Shown: positions 49,559 through 58,046 of the stretch, piece by piece | How positions within the stretch are numbered: the stretch's first letter is position 1 | How the letters are laid out: each line of letters opens with the position of its first letter | Source of the DNA: Micromonospora eburnea | GTDB taxonomy: Bacteria; Actinomycetota; Actinomycetes; Mycobacteriales; Micromonosporaceae | Length of the DNA stretch: 64,000 nt | Assembly (NCBI RefSeq): GCF_900090225.1 | Contig: NZ_FMHY01000002.1 | Span: 4,960,001 to 5,024,000 of the forward strand | Direction of reading: 5' to 3' | Made by a program: the position numbers and the translations under genes | Notes under the pieces: model-generated | Told to the model about the DNA's origin: nothing | Databases searched by the model: none | Seen by the model: only the letters and a program-made list of their open reading frames with translations

Positions 49559-50107
49559 TCAAGAGGTCGGCTGACCCGGCTGCCCCTGCGGCTGGCCGTA
49601 CTGGCCCTGCGGAGCCGGCTGACCGGGCTGCGCCGGGTAGCCCGGCTGCGGAGCCGGGCCGTACTGGCCCTGGCCCGGCTGGCCCGGCACGGCCTGACCC
49701 GGGTAGCCCTGCGGAGCCTGACCCGGGTAGCCCTGCGGAGCCTGACCCGGGTAGCCCTGCGGAGCCTGGCCGTAACCCGGCTGGCCCTGCGGCACTGGCT
49801 GGCCGTAGCCGAACTGGCCCGGCTGAGGCAGCCCGGCGACCTGTGCCGCGGCCTCCTCCCGGGCCTGCTTGCGTGCCTTGAACGCCCGGACGATCAGCAG
49901 GACCGGCAGAACAAAGACGTAGAAGAAGATCCGATACGAGCCACCCTCGAAGAGGAACATGAGATAGAAGCCGTAGCAGAAGAAGGCCAGGCCGATGAGG
50001 ACGTTCAGAATCCGGGCGGCCTTGCCCTGCTCGGGGACCGCCAGGCCGATCACGATCATCGCGATGCCACCGAGCAGCAGCAGGAGGTCGTAGATGACGA
50101 AAAACAT
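49559..50107 (-). CDS. Membrane protein with Pro/Gly/Gln-rich repeat tail
   Basis: 182 aa from ATG 50107 (MFFVIYDLLLLLGGIAMIVIG), preceded by AGGAA. Three hydrophobic helices (about 1-85) are followed by a basic-acidic stretch (FKARKQAREEAAAQ). A low-complexity tail (about 100-182) is made of GYPGQAPQ-type units. Such tails occur in actinobacterial membrane proteins of unknown function and are often disordered. The tail contains three identical 24-nt DNA units. Nothing indicates a reaction. Confidence 0.8.
   Translation of the reverse strand: MFFVIYDLLLLLGGIAMIVIGLAVPEQGKAARILNVLIGLAFFCYGFYLMFLFEGGSYRIFFYVFVLPVLLIVRAFKARKQAREEAAAQVAGLPQPGQFGYGQPVPQGQPGYGQAPQGYPGQAPQGYPGQAPQGYPGQAVPGQPGQGQYGPAPQPGYPAQPGQPAPQGQYGQPQGQPGQPTS
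49693..49764 (-). repeat. Three perfect 24-bp tandem repeats
   Basis: Units at 49693-49716, 49717-49740 and 49741-49764, each starting CCTGACCCGGGTAGCCCTGC on the plus strand, plus a partial fourth. They encode the YPGQAPQG repeats of the membrane protein tail and are a likely site of copy-number change. Confidence 0.9.
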
Positions 50108-50197
50108 GTGATTCCTGTCAATCAGTTGAAGTTGCCGGCCCACGATAGGGGAACGATCACCGGCCGCGCTGCCCCGCTACCTGTGGCCAGCACCACC

Positions 50198-51103
50198 TCA
50201 CTTGAGCTGGCCGGCGGTGAGGCCGGTCTGGATCTGCCGCTGGAACACCGCGTAGACCACCAGCACCGGCAGCGTGGCGATGGTCAGGCCGGCGAACAGG
50301 CCGCTGAAGTCCCCTTGGTACCCCTGGCTGATCGCGAGCGCGGAGAGCCCCTGGGCCAGGACCCACTTCGAGTCGTCGCCCTGCATGAGCACCTGCGGCA
50401 GGATGAACTGGTTCCACTGGCTGAGGAAGTTGAAGATCGCCACGCTGATCAATCCCGGACGCGCCATCGGCAGCATCACCCGGAAGAAGAGCCGGAAGTG
50501 GCCGCACCCGTCGATCAGGGCGGCCTCAGCGACCGCGGTCGGCAGGGTGCGGAAGAACGCGGTCAGGAAGAACACCGTGAACGGCAGCGAGTAGGCCGCG
50601 TACACCAGGATGAGACCGGTCCAGGTGCCGAGCAGACCGGAGCTACGGACCACGAAGAAGAGCGGCACGAGGGCGAGGAAGACCGGGAACATCATGCCGC
50701 CGACGAACAGGTAGTAGGCCAGCTGCCGGCCGCGGAACTCGTAGCGCGCGAAGACGTACGCCGCGGTCGCGCCGAGCAGCATCGTCAGCGTGAGCGAGCC
50801 GGCCACCACGATGGCGCTGTTGAGGAAGTACCGGCCGATGTGCGCCTCGGTCCAGGCCCGGGCCCAGTTCTCCAGGCGCAGCGCGCCGGGCAACCCCCAG
50901 GGGTCGGAGAGGATCTCGCCGTCGCTCTTGAACGAGCTGAGAAACATCCACAGCAGCGGCAGCACGGTCAGCGCGCCCCAGACCAACAGGAAGGAGTGCG
51001 ACGCGACGTTCACCACGCCCAACTCGCGGCGGGGCGGCCTCGGGGCGCGACCGCTCCGGCCCGGCTCCGCGCCCGTCGCGGCCGGCCTGTCCAGCGTGGT
51101 CAT
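50198..51103 (-). CDS. ngcG: NgcG-type sugar ABC permease (copy 2)
   Basis: 301 aa from ATG 51103, overlapping the NgcF-type stop (ATGA). Six membrane helices follow an Arg/Pro-rich N-terminus. The EAA loop is AVAEAALIDGCGHFRLFFRVMLP and the C-terminal part has SQWNQFILPQVLMQGDD. It closely resembles the copy at 41750 (WNQY/WNQF, RQIQ-GLT at the end). It is the last gene of the second NgcEFG-type operon. Confidence 0.9.
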   Translation of the reverse strand: MTTLDRPAATGAEPGRSGRAPRPPRRELGVVNVASHSFLLVWGALTVLPLLWMFLSSFKSDGEILSDPWGLPGALRLENWARAWTEAHIGRYFLNSAIVVAGSLTLTMLLGATAAYVFARYEFRGRQLAYYLFVGGMMFPVFLALVPLFFVVRSSGLLGTWTGLILVYAAYSLPFTVFFLTAFFRTLPTAVAEAALIDGCGHFRLFFRVMLPMARPGLISVAIFNFLSQWNQFILPQVLMQGDDSKWVLAQGLSALAISQGYQGDFSGLFAGLTIATLPVLVVYAVFQRQIQTGLTAGQLK

Positions 51104-52008
51104 GAGTATTCGATCCTCTCGCGCCGGGCGGCCCGCAGTGCCAGCACCGCCACCGTGAGGGTCAGGAAGAGCATCATCACGCCGATCGCCGAGGCGTACC
51201 CGAACTTGTTGTCGCCGAACGCCGTGTCGTACATCCGCAGCCCGATGACGTCGGAGGAGAAGTTGGGTCCGCCGTGTGGCGTCATCAGCTGGACCAGGAT
51301 GAAGCCGTCCAGCGCGGCGATGGCCAGGTAGATCCAGGCGACCTGCACGGTGTCCCACAGCAGCGGCACGGTGATCCGGCGCAGCGTGACCCAACGGGAC
51401 GCCCCGTCGAGCATGACCGCCTCGTAGATGTCACGCGGGATGGCGGACATCGCGGCGCCGAAGAGCACCACGTAGAAGCCGACGTTGCTCCACACCATCG
51501 CGGCGAGCACGCACCAGAAGGCGGTCTTCGGATCGCCGAGCCAGGTCGGGGTGGGCAGGCCGACGGCGCGCAGCGCGCCGTTGAGCAGGCCGTTGTTCGG
51601 GTGGTAGATCTCCTTCCACAGCAGCGCGATGATGACCACCGAGAGCACCTGCGGGAAGAAATACACCAGCCGGTAGAAGGCGGCGCCGCGGACCCCGGTC
51701 ACCCCGGCGCGGCCGCTCCGGCCGCCCATCGACAGCATGGTGGCGAAGAACAGGCCGAGACCGATGGTCAGCACCGGCACCACGGCGAGCAGGATGGCGT
51801 TGTTGCCGATCGCGTTCCACACCCGGTCGTCGTGCAGCATGGTGCGGAAGTTGTCCAGGCCGACCGGGTTGGCCTCGGCCGAGTAGCCCAGCCAGTCCGT
51901 CGTCGAGATCTGGAACGCCTGCAGGTACGGCGAGATCACGAACAGGACGTAGAGCAGCAGCGGTGGCACCAGGAACGCGATGATCAGCGGGTACTTGCCG
52001 TGTCGCAC
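51100..52008 (-). CDS. ngcF: NgcF-type sugar ABC permease (copy 2)
   Basis: 302 aa from a GTG with GGAGGAGG upstream. It opens MRHGKYPLIIAFLVPPLLLY. Six helices; the EAA loop is DIYEAVMLDGASRWVTLRRITVP. It pairs with the overlapping NgcG-type gene. The binding-protein gene lies 65 nt upstream. It belongs to the same family as copy 1 but differs throughout, so the duplication is old rather than recent. Confidence 0.9.
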   Translation of the reverse strand: MRHGKYPLIIAFLVPPLLLYVLFVISPYLQAFQISTTDWLGYSAEANPVGLDNFRTMLHDDRVWNAIGNNAILLAVVPVLTIGLGLFFATMLSMGGRSGRAGVTGVRGAAFYRLVYFFPQVLSVVIIALLWKEIYHPNNGLLNGALRAVGLPTPTWLGDPKTAFWCVLAAMVWSNVGFYVVLFGAAMSAIPRDIYEAVMLDGASRWVTLRRITVPLLWDTVQVAWIYLAIAALDGFILVQLMTPHGGPNFSSDVIGLRMYDTAFGDNKFGYASAIGVMMLFLTLTVAVLALRAARRERIEYS

Positions 52009-52073
52009 GAGGCGGATCCTCCTCCTCCGAGCAGCCGGGGGTGGGGGCGGCCCACGCCGCCCCCACCAGGTGG

Positions 52074-53489
52074 CTACGCGGCCCGCTTGTACTTCTTGAT
52101 CGAGCTGTCCTGGGCGATCGCGTCAGCGCCCTTCTGGCACTTGTCGAGGAACTCGGCCGGGCTGATCCGCCCGGCGAAGAACTCGCCGCACGCGGCGTCA
52201 ACGAGCTCGCGCTCCAGCTTGCGGTAGAAGTTGTTGTAGACCCAGTTGAAGCCGTTGGAGCCGGACGCGTCCAGCGCCTTCGCCACGGTGGTCAGGCCGA
52301 ACGGCAGCTCGACGCCCTCGGTGGCGCCGGCGACCACGGGCAGGCTGGAGACCTTCTTGGTGAAGTCCTGGGCGCCCTTCCTGGAGAGCATCACGCGCAT
52401 GTACTCCAGGCCACCGGCGAGGTTCTTGGCCTTCGCCGGGACCATGAACGGCTCGCCCGCGGTGCCCCGGATCGCCTCGAACGGCAGCTTGTCACCGGCC
52501 CCCAGGCTGGGCGTGGGCACGACGGTCATGTTGAAGCCGGCCGGGGTGACCTTCTCCTGCTCGTTCTCCAGCCAGGAGCCGCAGGAGACGAAGGCGGCCT
52601 TGCCCTGGCACCAGGCCGTCTGCGACTGAATGTGGTCCAGGCCCGCCGAGCCGTCCAGGATGTACTTGTCCTTGACGATCTGGTGCCACGCGTCGGCGGC
52701 CATCTTCATCGCGTCGGACTTCCAGGCGTTCGGCTCCAGGTTGTCGATGGCCACGGCGACCGACGGGCCGCCGAACTTGATCGCGGTGGAGATCACCGGC
52801 CAGCTCATGTAGCGGGGGTGCACGCCGGGGTAGGTCCAGGGGGCGATGCCGGCGGCCTTGATCTGCTTGCAGAGCGCGATGTGCTCGTCCCAGGTCTTGG
52901 CGTACTGCCAACCCCGGTCCGCGAAGAGCTTGGTGGAGTACCAGATGCCGTACGCGGTGTAGGTGTAGTTGAGGACGAGGAACTTGCCGTCGTACGAGCC
53001 GACCTCGACGGTGCCGGGCAGCAGCGTGTCCCGCACCGTCTTGCCGGGAATGTCGAGGCTCGGCGCGTCGAGCAGTTCGCTCAGGTCGGCGACGGCGTTC
53101 TGGCTGACCAGGCCGTTGAAGTCGATCTGGCCGGCGCCGGAGTTGTTCACCACGTCCGGCGGGTTGCCGTCGACGAAGCGCGGCTGGAGAGTCTTGTTGA
53201 TCTCCTGCGTGGCGGAGTGCTTGATCTCGGCCTTGGGGTACTTCTCCTTGTACATGGCCTCGTGGGCCTTGGCGTACTCCTCCCCGAAGCCACCGTTGAA
53301 GATCACCACATCGAGCGGCGCGTCCTCCTTGACGCCCAGCGGATTCTGCTCGCTCTTGGTGCCCTTGTAGCCGGCGTCCTTCTTGTCGTCATCGCCGCCG
53401 GAGGTGGCGCAGCCGGCGAGCAGGCCGGCGGCGGGGGTGGCCAGCAGACCGGCGGCGGCGGTGCGCCGAAGGATCTCACGCCTGTTCAT
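52074..53489 (-). CDS. ngcE: NgcE-type substrate-binding lipoprotein (copy 2)
   Basis: 471 aa. The Tat-type lipoprotein signal MNRREILRRTAAAGLLATPA ends at LLAGC. The mature chain contains NPLGVKEDAPLDVVIFNGGF, GEEYAKAHEAMYKEKYPKAE and SCGSWLENEQEK, closer to the described Streptomyces NgcE than copy 1. It binds N-acetylglucosamine or diacetylchitobiose by family inference. No regulator gene lies in this operon; the promoter region (53490-53698) carries an inverted repeat. Acyltransferase gene divergent. Confidence 0.92.
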   Translation of the reverse strand: MNRREILRRTAAAGLLATPAAGLLAGCATSGGDDDKKDAGYKGTKSEQNPLGVKEDAPLDVVIFNGGFGEEYAKAHEAMYKEKYPKAEIKHSATQEINKTLQPRFVDGNPPDVVNNSGAGQIDFNGLVSQNAVADLSELLDAPSLDIPGKTVRDTLLPGTVEVGSYDGKFLVLNYTYTAYGIWYSTKLFADRGWQYAKTWDEHIALCKQIKAAGIAPWTYPGVHPRYMSWPVISTAIKFGGPSVAVAIDNLEPNAWKSDAMKMAADAWHQIVKDKYILDGSAGLDHIQSQTAWCQGKAAFVSCGSWLENEQEKVTPAGFNMTVVPTPSLGAGDKLPFEAIRGTAGEPFMVPAKAKNLAGGLEYMRVMLSRKGAQDFTKKVSSLPVVAGATEGVELPFGLTTVAKALDASGSNGFNWVYNNFYRKLERELVDAACGEFFAGRISPAEFLDKCQKGADAIAQDSSIKKYKRAA

Positions 53490-53582
53490 CGCATCTCCTC
53501 GGTTCGGGTACGGGCGGCCCGCCGAGGGTGGGGGAACGGCGGCCGCGGCATCGAGGCACGGGTGGGGTCACGTGTTGCTTGT

Positions 53583-53608
53583 CTTCAGTTCTCTAGACAT
53601 TGCTGAAG
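53583..53608. promoter_or_regulatory. Inverted repeat in the ngcE-2 / acyltransferase intergenic region
   Basis: CTTCAG (53583-53588) and CTGAAG (53603-53608) flank TTCTCTAGACATTG. The centre TCTAGA recalls the core of DasR-type dre sites (TGGTCTAGACCA), but the flanks do not match well. It lies in an A+T-rich patch about 94-120 nt upstream of the ngcE-2 start. Confidence 0.4.
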
Positions 53609-53698
53609 AATTTCTACGGCAGTGCGGCGCGGACCACAAGACCCGACAACCGAACCGTTATCACCACACCCCGGCAACGGCTGGCCTAGCCTGAGCCC

Positions 53699-55111
53699 AT
53701 GCGCCGCCTGCGGCAGCTCGCCGAGCGCACGCCGCCCGGGCGGGACCGCTACGTCGACCTGCTCCGGGCGCTCGCCATCACCATGGTCGTCATCGGCCAC
53801 TGGGCCATCACCGTGATCGGGTACGACCGCGCCGGCCGACCGACCGGGCAGTCCGCGCTGGGCTACCTGCCCTGGGCCTGGCCGGTGACCTGGGTGGCCC
53901 AGGTGATGCCGGTGTTCTTCCTCGTCGGCGGCTACGCCAACGCCGCCGCGCTGACCTCCTGGCGGTCCCGGGGTGGTAGCGCCACCGGCTGGCTGATCGA
54001 CCGCAGCAGTCGGCTGATCCGCCCAACCACCGCCCTGCTGGTGGTCCTCGCGATCGGCGGGGCGATCGCCCGACTCAGCGGCGTCGACCCCACCGAGATC
54101 CGTACGGTGGTCTGGTTCGCCACCATCCCGCTCTGGTTCCTCGTCGCCTACCTGGTGATGGTCCCGCTGACCCCGGCCATGTACGCGCTGCACCGCCGTG
54201 TCGGGCTGGTCGTGCCGCTGGTGCTGGTCGGGCTGGTCGCGCTCGGCGACCTGGGCCGGATCCTCGGCCCGGCCGGCCTGGCCACCGGGAACTACCTCTT
54301 CGGCTGGCTGGCCGTGCACCAGCTCGGCTTCGCCTGGTACGACGCCCGGGGCCCGAGCCCGACGGTGCCGGGTCAGGGCGCGGACCGTCCCGGCCTGCGC
54401 CGGCGACGGCTGCCCACCGCACGGCGCGCCGGGGTGGTGCTGCTGCTCCTGGGGCTCGCCGCGCTGCTGCTGCTGACCCGCGTCGGGCCGTATCCGGTGG
54501 CGATGCTGAACGTGCCGGGCGAGCGCCTGAACAACACCGCCCCGCCCAGCGTGGCGCTGCTCGCGGCGGCCACCGGGCAGCTCGGGCTGATCCTGTTGCT
54601 ACAGGATCCCGCCCGCCGGTGGCTGCGCCGCAGCGGCCCCTGGCAGTCGGTGATCGCGGTGAACGCCGTGGTGCTGACCGTCTTCCTCTGGCACCTGACC
54701 GCCGCTGTCCTGCTGGTCGGCCTGTTGGACGCCCTGGGCGTGCTGCCCACCCCGCGGGTCGGTTCGGCGGCCTGGTGGGCCTGGCGGGTGCCCTGGCTGC
54801 TCGCCCTGGCGGTGGTGCTGGCCGCGCTGGTCGCCGTGTTCGGCCCGATCGAGGCCCGCACCCGCCGGCACGGCCGGGCGTACACCAGTCGCCCGCTGCA
54901 GACCGCGCTGGTGGCGATCGGCTACACGGGCGTGGCCGCCGGGCTGCTGGTGAACAGCCTGACCCCGAAGAGCGCGGCCGAGCCGCTGGGGCTGCCCGCC
55001 CCGACGCTGGTGGCGTACCTGGTCGGGGCGGGGCTGCTGCGACTGCTCAGGTCTGGGTGGGGAAACCGAGGTTCACCCCACCGTGCCGCGGGTCGAGCCA
55101 GCGGCTGGTGA
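53699..55111 (+). CDS. Acyltransferase-3 family membrane protein
   Basis: 470 aa with about ten membrane helices. The family motif is RDRYVDLLRALAITMVVIGHW (Arg and the active-site His of GHW). The conserved FFLVGGYANAA and RLIRPTTALL follow. It transfers acyl groups to exported sugars or lipids in the membrane. The C-terminal tail (GNRGSPHRAAGRASGW) lies inside the 65-nt overlap with the convergent dehydrogenase gene, so the end of this frame may be shorter in relatives. It diverges from the ngcE-2 operon. Confidence 0.9.
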   Translation: MRRLRQLAERTPPGRDRYVDLLRALAITMVVIGHWAITVIGYDRAGRPTGQSALGYLPWAWPVTWVAQVMPVFFLVGGYANAAALTSWRSRGGSATGWLIDRSSRLIRPTTALLVVLAIGGAIARLSGVDPTEIRTVVWFATIPLWFLVAYLVMVPLTPAMYALHRRVGLVVPLVLVGLVALGDLGRILGPAGLATGNYLFGWLAVHQLGFAWYDARGPSPTVPGQGADRPGLRRRRLPTARRAGVVLLLLGLAALLLLTRVGPYPVAMLNVPGERLNNTAPPSVALLAAATGQLGLILLLQDPARRWLRRSGPWQSVIAVNAVVLTVFLWHLTAAVLLVGLLDALGVLPTPRVGSAAWWAWRVPWLLALAVVLAALVAVFGPIEARTRRHGRAYTSRPLQTALVAIGYTGVAAGLLVNSLTPKSAAEPLGLPAPTLVAYLVGAGLLRLLRSGWGNRGSPHRAAGRASGW

Positions 55112-56537
55112 CCACCTTGCCCCGGGTGAAGAACGCGACCCCCTCGGCGCCGTGCGCGTGCAGGTCACCGAAGAGCGACGCCTTCCAACCACCGAACGAG
55201 TAGTACGCCACCGGCACCGGGATCGGCACGTTGATCCCGACCATGCCGACCTCCACCTCGTGCTGGTACCGCCGGGCCGCCCCGCCGTCGTTGGTGAAGA
55301 TCGCCGTGCCGTTGCCGTACGGGTTGGCGTTGACCAGCTCGACCGCCTCGTCGTACGAGCCGACCCGGAGCACGCTGAGCACCGGACCGAAGATCTCGTC
55401 GGTGTAGATCGACATCGCCGGGGTGACATGGTCGAAGAGGGTCGGGCCGAGCCAGAACCCCTCCGCCGCCCCGTCCGGGGTGACGTCCCGCCCGTCCACC
55501 ACCGGCACCGCGCCGGCCGCGATCCCCGACTCGACGTAGCTGCGGACCCGTTCGGCGTGCGCGGCGGTGACCAGCGGGCCCATGTCGCAGCCCCGCCGGC
55601 CGTCCCCGGTGCGCAGCCGGGCCATCCGCTGCGCGATCTTCGCGACCAGCGCGTCGGCGACCGGCTCCACCGCGACCAACGCGGAGATCGCCATGCACCG
55701 CTCCCCCGCCGAACCGAAGCCGGCGTTGACCGCCGCGTCGGCGGCCAGGTCCAGGTCGGCGTCCGGGAGCACCACCATGTGGTTCTTCGCCCCGCCCAGC
55801 GCCTGCACCCGCTTGCCGGCCAGCGCGGCGCGCTGGTGCACGTACCGGGCAACCGGGGTGGAGCCGACGAACGACACCGCCTTCACGCCGGGATGGTCGA
55901 GCAGCGCGTCGACCGCCTCCTTGTCGCCGTTGACCACGTTCAGCACCCCGTCCGGCAGGCCCGCCTCGCTGAACCACTCGGCCAGCAGCAGCGCCGCGCT
56001 CGGGTCCTTCTCGCTGGGCTTGAGCACCACCGCGTTGCCGCAGGCGACCGCCACCGGCACGAACCACAGCGGCACCATCGCCGGGAAGTTGAACGGCGAG
56101 ATCACCGCCACCACGCCGAGCGGCTGCCGCAGGCTGTACGAGTCGACCTCGGTGGAGACGTTCTCGCTGAAGCCGCCGCGCAGCGCCGACGGGATGCCGC
56201 AGGCGTACTCGATGACCTCCAGGCCGCGCTGCACCTCGCCGGCGGCGTCCGCGAGCACCTTGCCGTGCTCGGCCGTGATCGCCTCCGCGAGCCGGTCCCG
56301 CCGGGCGTTGACCAGCTCACGGAACGCGAACAACACGGCCGTCCGCTTGGCCAGGGAGACGTCCCGCCAGGACCGCACGGCCCGCTCGGCGGACTCCACC
56401 GCGCCCGCCACGTCCGCGGCGGAGGCCAGCTCGACCAGCGCGGTACGCCGGCCGGTGGCCGGGTCGAAGACGTCGCCGCGCCGCTCCGAGCCGCCGCCGA
56501 CCCGCTTGCCGTCGACGAAGTGCCCGATGAGGTTCAC
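55047..56537 (-). CDS. mmsA: CoA-acylating methylmalonate-semialdehyde dehydrogenase
   Basis: 496 aa from a GTG overlapping the aminotransferase stop (GTGA). It is an aldehyde dehydrogenase superfamily member with the MMSDH signature. The catalytic Cys is in AGERCMAIS, the NAD site in VAVISPFNFPAMVPLW and VSFVGSTPVARYVH, with ALGGAKNHMVVLPDADLD. The general-base Glu of other ALDHs is absent, as expected for the CoA-acylating type. It turns malonate or methylmalonate semialdehyde into acetyl- or propionyl-CoA, completing valine, pyrimidine or beta-alanine breakdown. Confidence 0.94.
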   Translation of the reverse strand: MNLIGHFVDGKRVGGGSERRGDVFDPATGRRTALVELASAADVAGAVESAERAVRSWRDVSLAKRTAVLFAFRELVNARRDRLAEAITAEHGKVLADAAGEVQRGLEVIEYACGIPSALRGGFSENVSTEVDSYSLRQPLGVVAVISPFNFPAMVPLWFVPVAVACGNAVVLKPSEKDPSAALLLAEWFSEAGLPDGVLNVVNGDKEAVDALLDHPGVKAVSFVGSTPVARYVHQRAALAGKRVQALGGAKNHMVVLPDADLDLAADAAVNAGFGSAGERCMAISALVAVEPVADALVAKIAQRMARLRTGDGRRGCDMGPLVTAAHAERVRSYVESGIAAGAVPVVDGRDVTPDGAAEGFWLGPTLFDHVTPAMSIYTDEIFGPVLSVLRVGSYDEAVELVNANPYGNGTAIFTNDGGAARRYQHEVEVGMVGINVPIPVPVAYYSFGGWKASLFGDLHAHGAEGVAFFTRGKVVTSRWLDPRHGGVNLGFPTQT

Positions 56538-57841
56538 GCCGCCGCCTCCGCCGCCGCGCCGGAGCGGATCGCGTCGACCAGGATGGCCAGACCCTCCCGG
56601 GCCTCGTCCTCGGTCAGCGTCAGCGGTGGCCCCATCCGCACCACGTTGCCGTAGAGGCCGCCCTTGCCGACCAGCAGGCCACCGGCGCGGCACGCCTCGA
56701 ACACCCGGGCGGTGAGCGCCGGATCGGGTTCGGTGGTGCCCGGGCGGACGAACTCGACGCCGAGCATGAGGCCCTTGCCGCGTACCTCGGCGACGCAGTC
56801 GAGATCGGCCGTCGCGGCCCGCAGGCCGTCGCCGAGGATCGCGCCGACCCGCGCGGCGTTGGCCTGCAGATCGTGGTCGAGCAGGTAATCCAGGACGGCG
56901 TTGCCGGCGGCGGTGGAGATCGGGTTGCCGCCGAAGGTGGAGAAGCTGATCGCCGGCACCGACTCCAGCACGTCGGCCCGCCCGACGACGCCGGCCAGGG
57001 CGAACCCGTTGCCGATGCCCTTGGCGAAGGTGAGCAGGTCCGGGGTGACGCCGTGCGCCTGGTAACCCCAGAAGTGCTCACCGGTGCGGCCCCAGCCGGT
57101 CTGCACCTCGTCGCTGATCAGCAGGATGCCGTGCTCGTCGAGCACCTTCTTCCAGGCCGCGAAGAGCCCGTCCGGGCCGTGCACGAACCCGCCGACGCCC
57201 TGGATCGGCTCGGCGATCAGGCAGGCCACGTCGCCGGAGGTCTGGGTGGCCAGCACCTCGCGCAGGTCCTCCACGGCGGCGTTGATCCGGTCCTCGGAGT
57301 CGAGCCGGGCCAGCAGGCCACGCAGCCGCTCACCGGAGTGCAGCCAGGCCACCTGCAACGGGTTGAGCGCGCTGGCCGACCAGCTCCGGTTGCCGGTGAC
57401 GCCCATCGCCGCGTACGACCGGCCGTGGTAGCTGTTGCGTACCGCCAGGATCTGGTGCGAACGGCGGTGGTTGGTGGCGACCAGCAGCGCGGCCTCGTTC
57501 GCCTCGGTGCCCGAGTTGGTGAAGAAGACCCGGGCGTCGGGGATGCCGGAGACCCGGGCGACCTTCTCGGCCAATTCCACCTGCTGCCGGATCAGGTAGA
57601 GCGTGGAGCTGTGCACGATGCCGGTACGCAGCTGCCGCTCGACCGCCTCCCGGATCTCCGGGATGTCGTAGCCGATCATGTTGGTCAGCACGCCGCCGAA
57701 GAAGTCCAGGTAGCTGCGTCCCTGCGCGTCGGTCACCCGGCGGCCGGAGCCGGAGACCAGCTCGATCGGTTCGGCGTAGTAGAGCGGCATCCAGGACGGG
57801 AGAACGGCCCGGTGCCGGGCCAGCAGGTCGTCGGAGGTCAT
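56534..57841 (-). CDS. Class III aminotransferase (beta-alanine/AGXT2-like)
   Basis: 435 aa. PLP enzyme of fold type I: cofactor-binding SGTEANEAALLVATNH, the Asp in LLISDEVQTGWGRTG, and the Schiff-base Lys in LTFAKGIGNGFALAG. In an operon with the methylmalonate-semialdehyde dehydrogenase it probably converts beta-alanine or beta-aminoisobutyrate to the semialdehyde used by that enzyme. This pairing is seen in pyrimidine and valine degradation. The two genes overlap by 4 nt. Confidence 0.93.
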   Translation of the reverse strand: MTSDDLLARHRAVLPSWMPLYYAEPIELVSGSGRRVTDAQGRSYLDFFGGVLTNMIGYDIPEIREAVERQLRTGIVHSSTLYLIRQQVELAEKVARVSGIPDARVFFTNSGTEANEAALLVATNHRRSHQILAVRNSYHGRSYAAMGVTGNRSWSASALNPLQVAWLHSGERLRGLLARLDSEDRINAAVEDLREVLATQTSGDVACLIAEPIQGVGGFVHGPDGLFAAWKKVLDEHGILLISDEVQTGWGRTGEHFWGYQAHGVTPDLLTFAKGIGNGFALAGVVGRADVLESVPAISFSTFGGNPISTAAGNAVLDYLLDHDLQANAARVGAILGDGLRAATADLDCVAEVRGKGLMLGVEFVRPGTTEPDPALTARVFEACRAGGLLVGKGGLYGNVVRMGPPLTLTEDEAREGLAILVDAIRSGAAAEAAA

Positions 57842-58046
57842 CGTCGCACCCTTCAGCGGTCAGGTCCTCGCACGCTCTCACCGCCCGGAGGCCAGGGACA
57901 ACTGCCACTGTGTAGCCCAGCGTCCGCCGCCACCTGACACCACGTCAACCGCCGCCGGCAACCCCGGTCCCGTGGCACCGGCCCCGGCGCCCCGACGATC
58001 CACAACGACCGGTGTCCGCGTACCGGCGAGCGGTAGCATCCGCCGG

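Noticed and set aside
53590..53602. DasR dre site in the second ngcE promoter
   Set aside because: Only the TCTAGA core fits; outer bases of the consensus TGGTCTAGACCA are not matched, so only a generic inverted repeat is reported.
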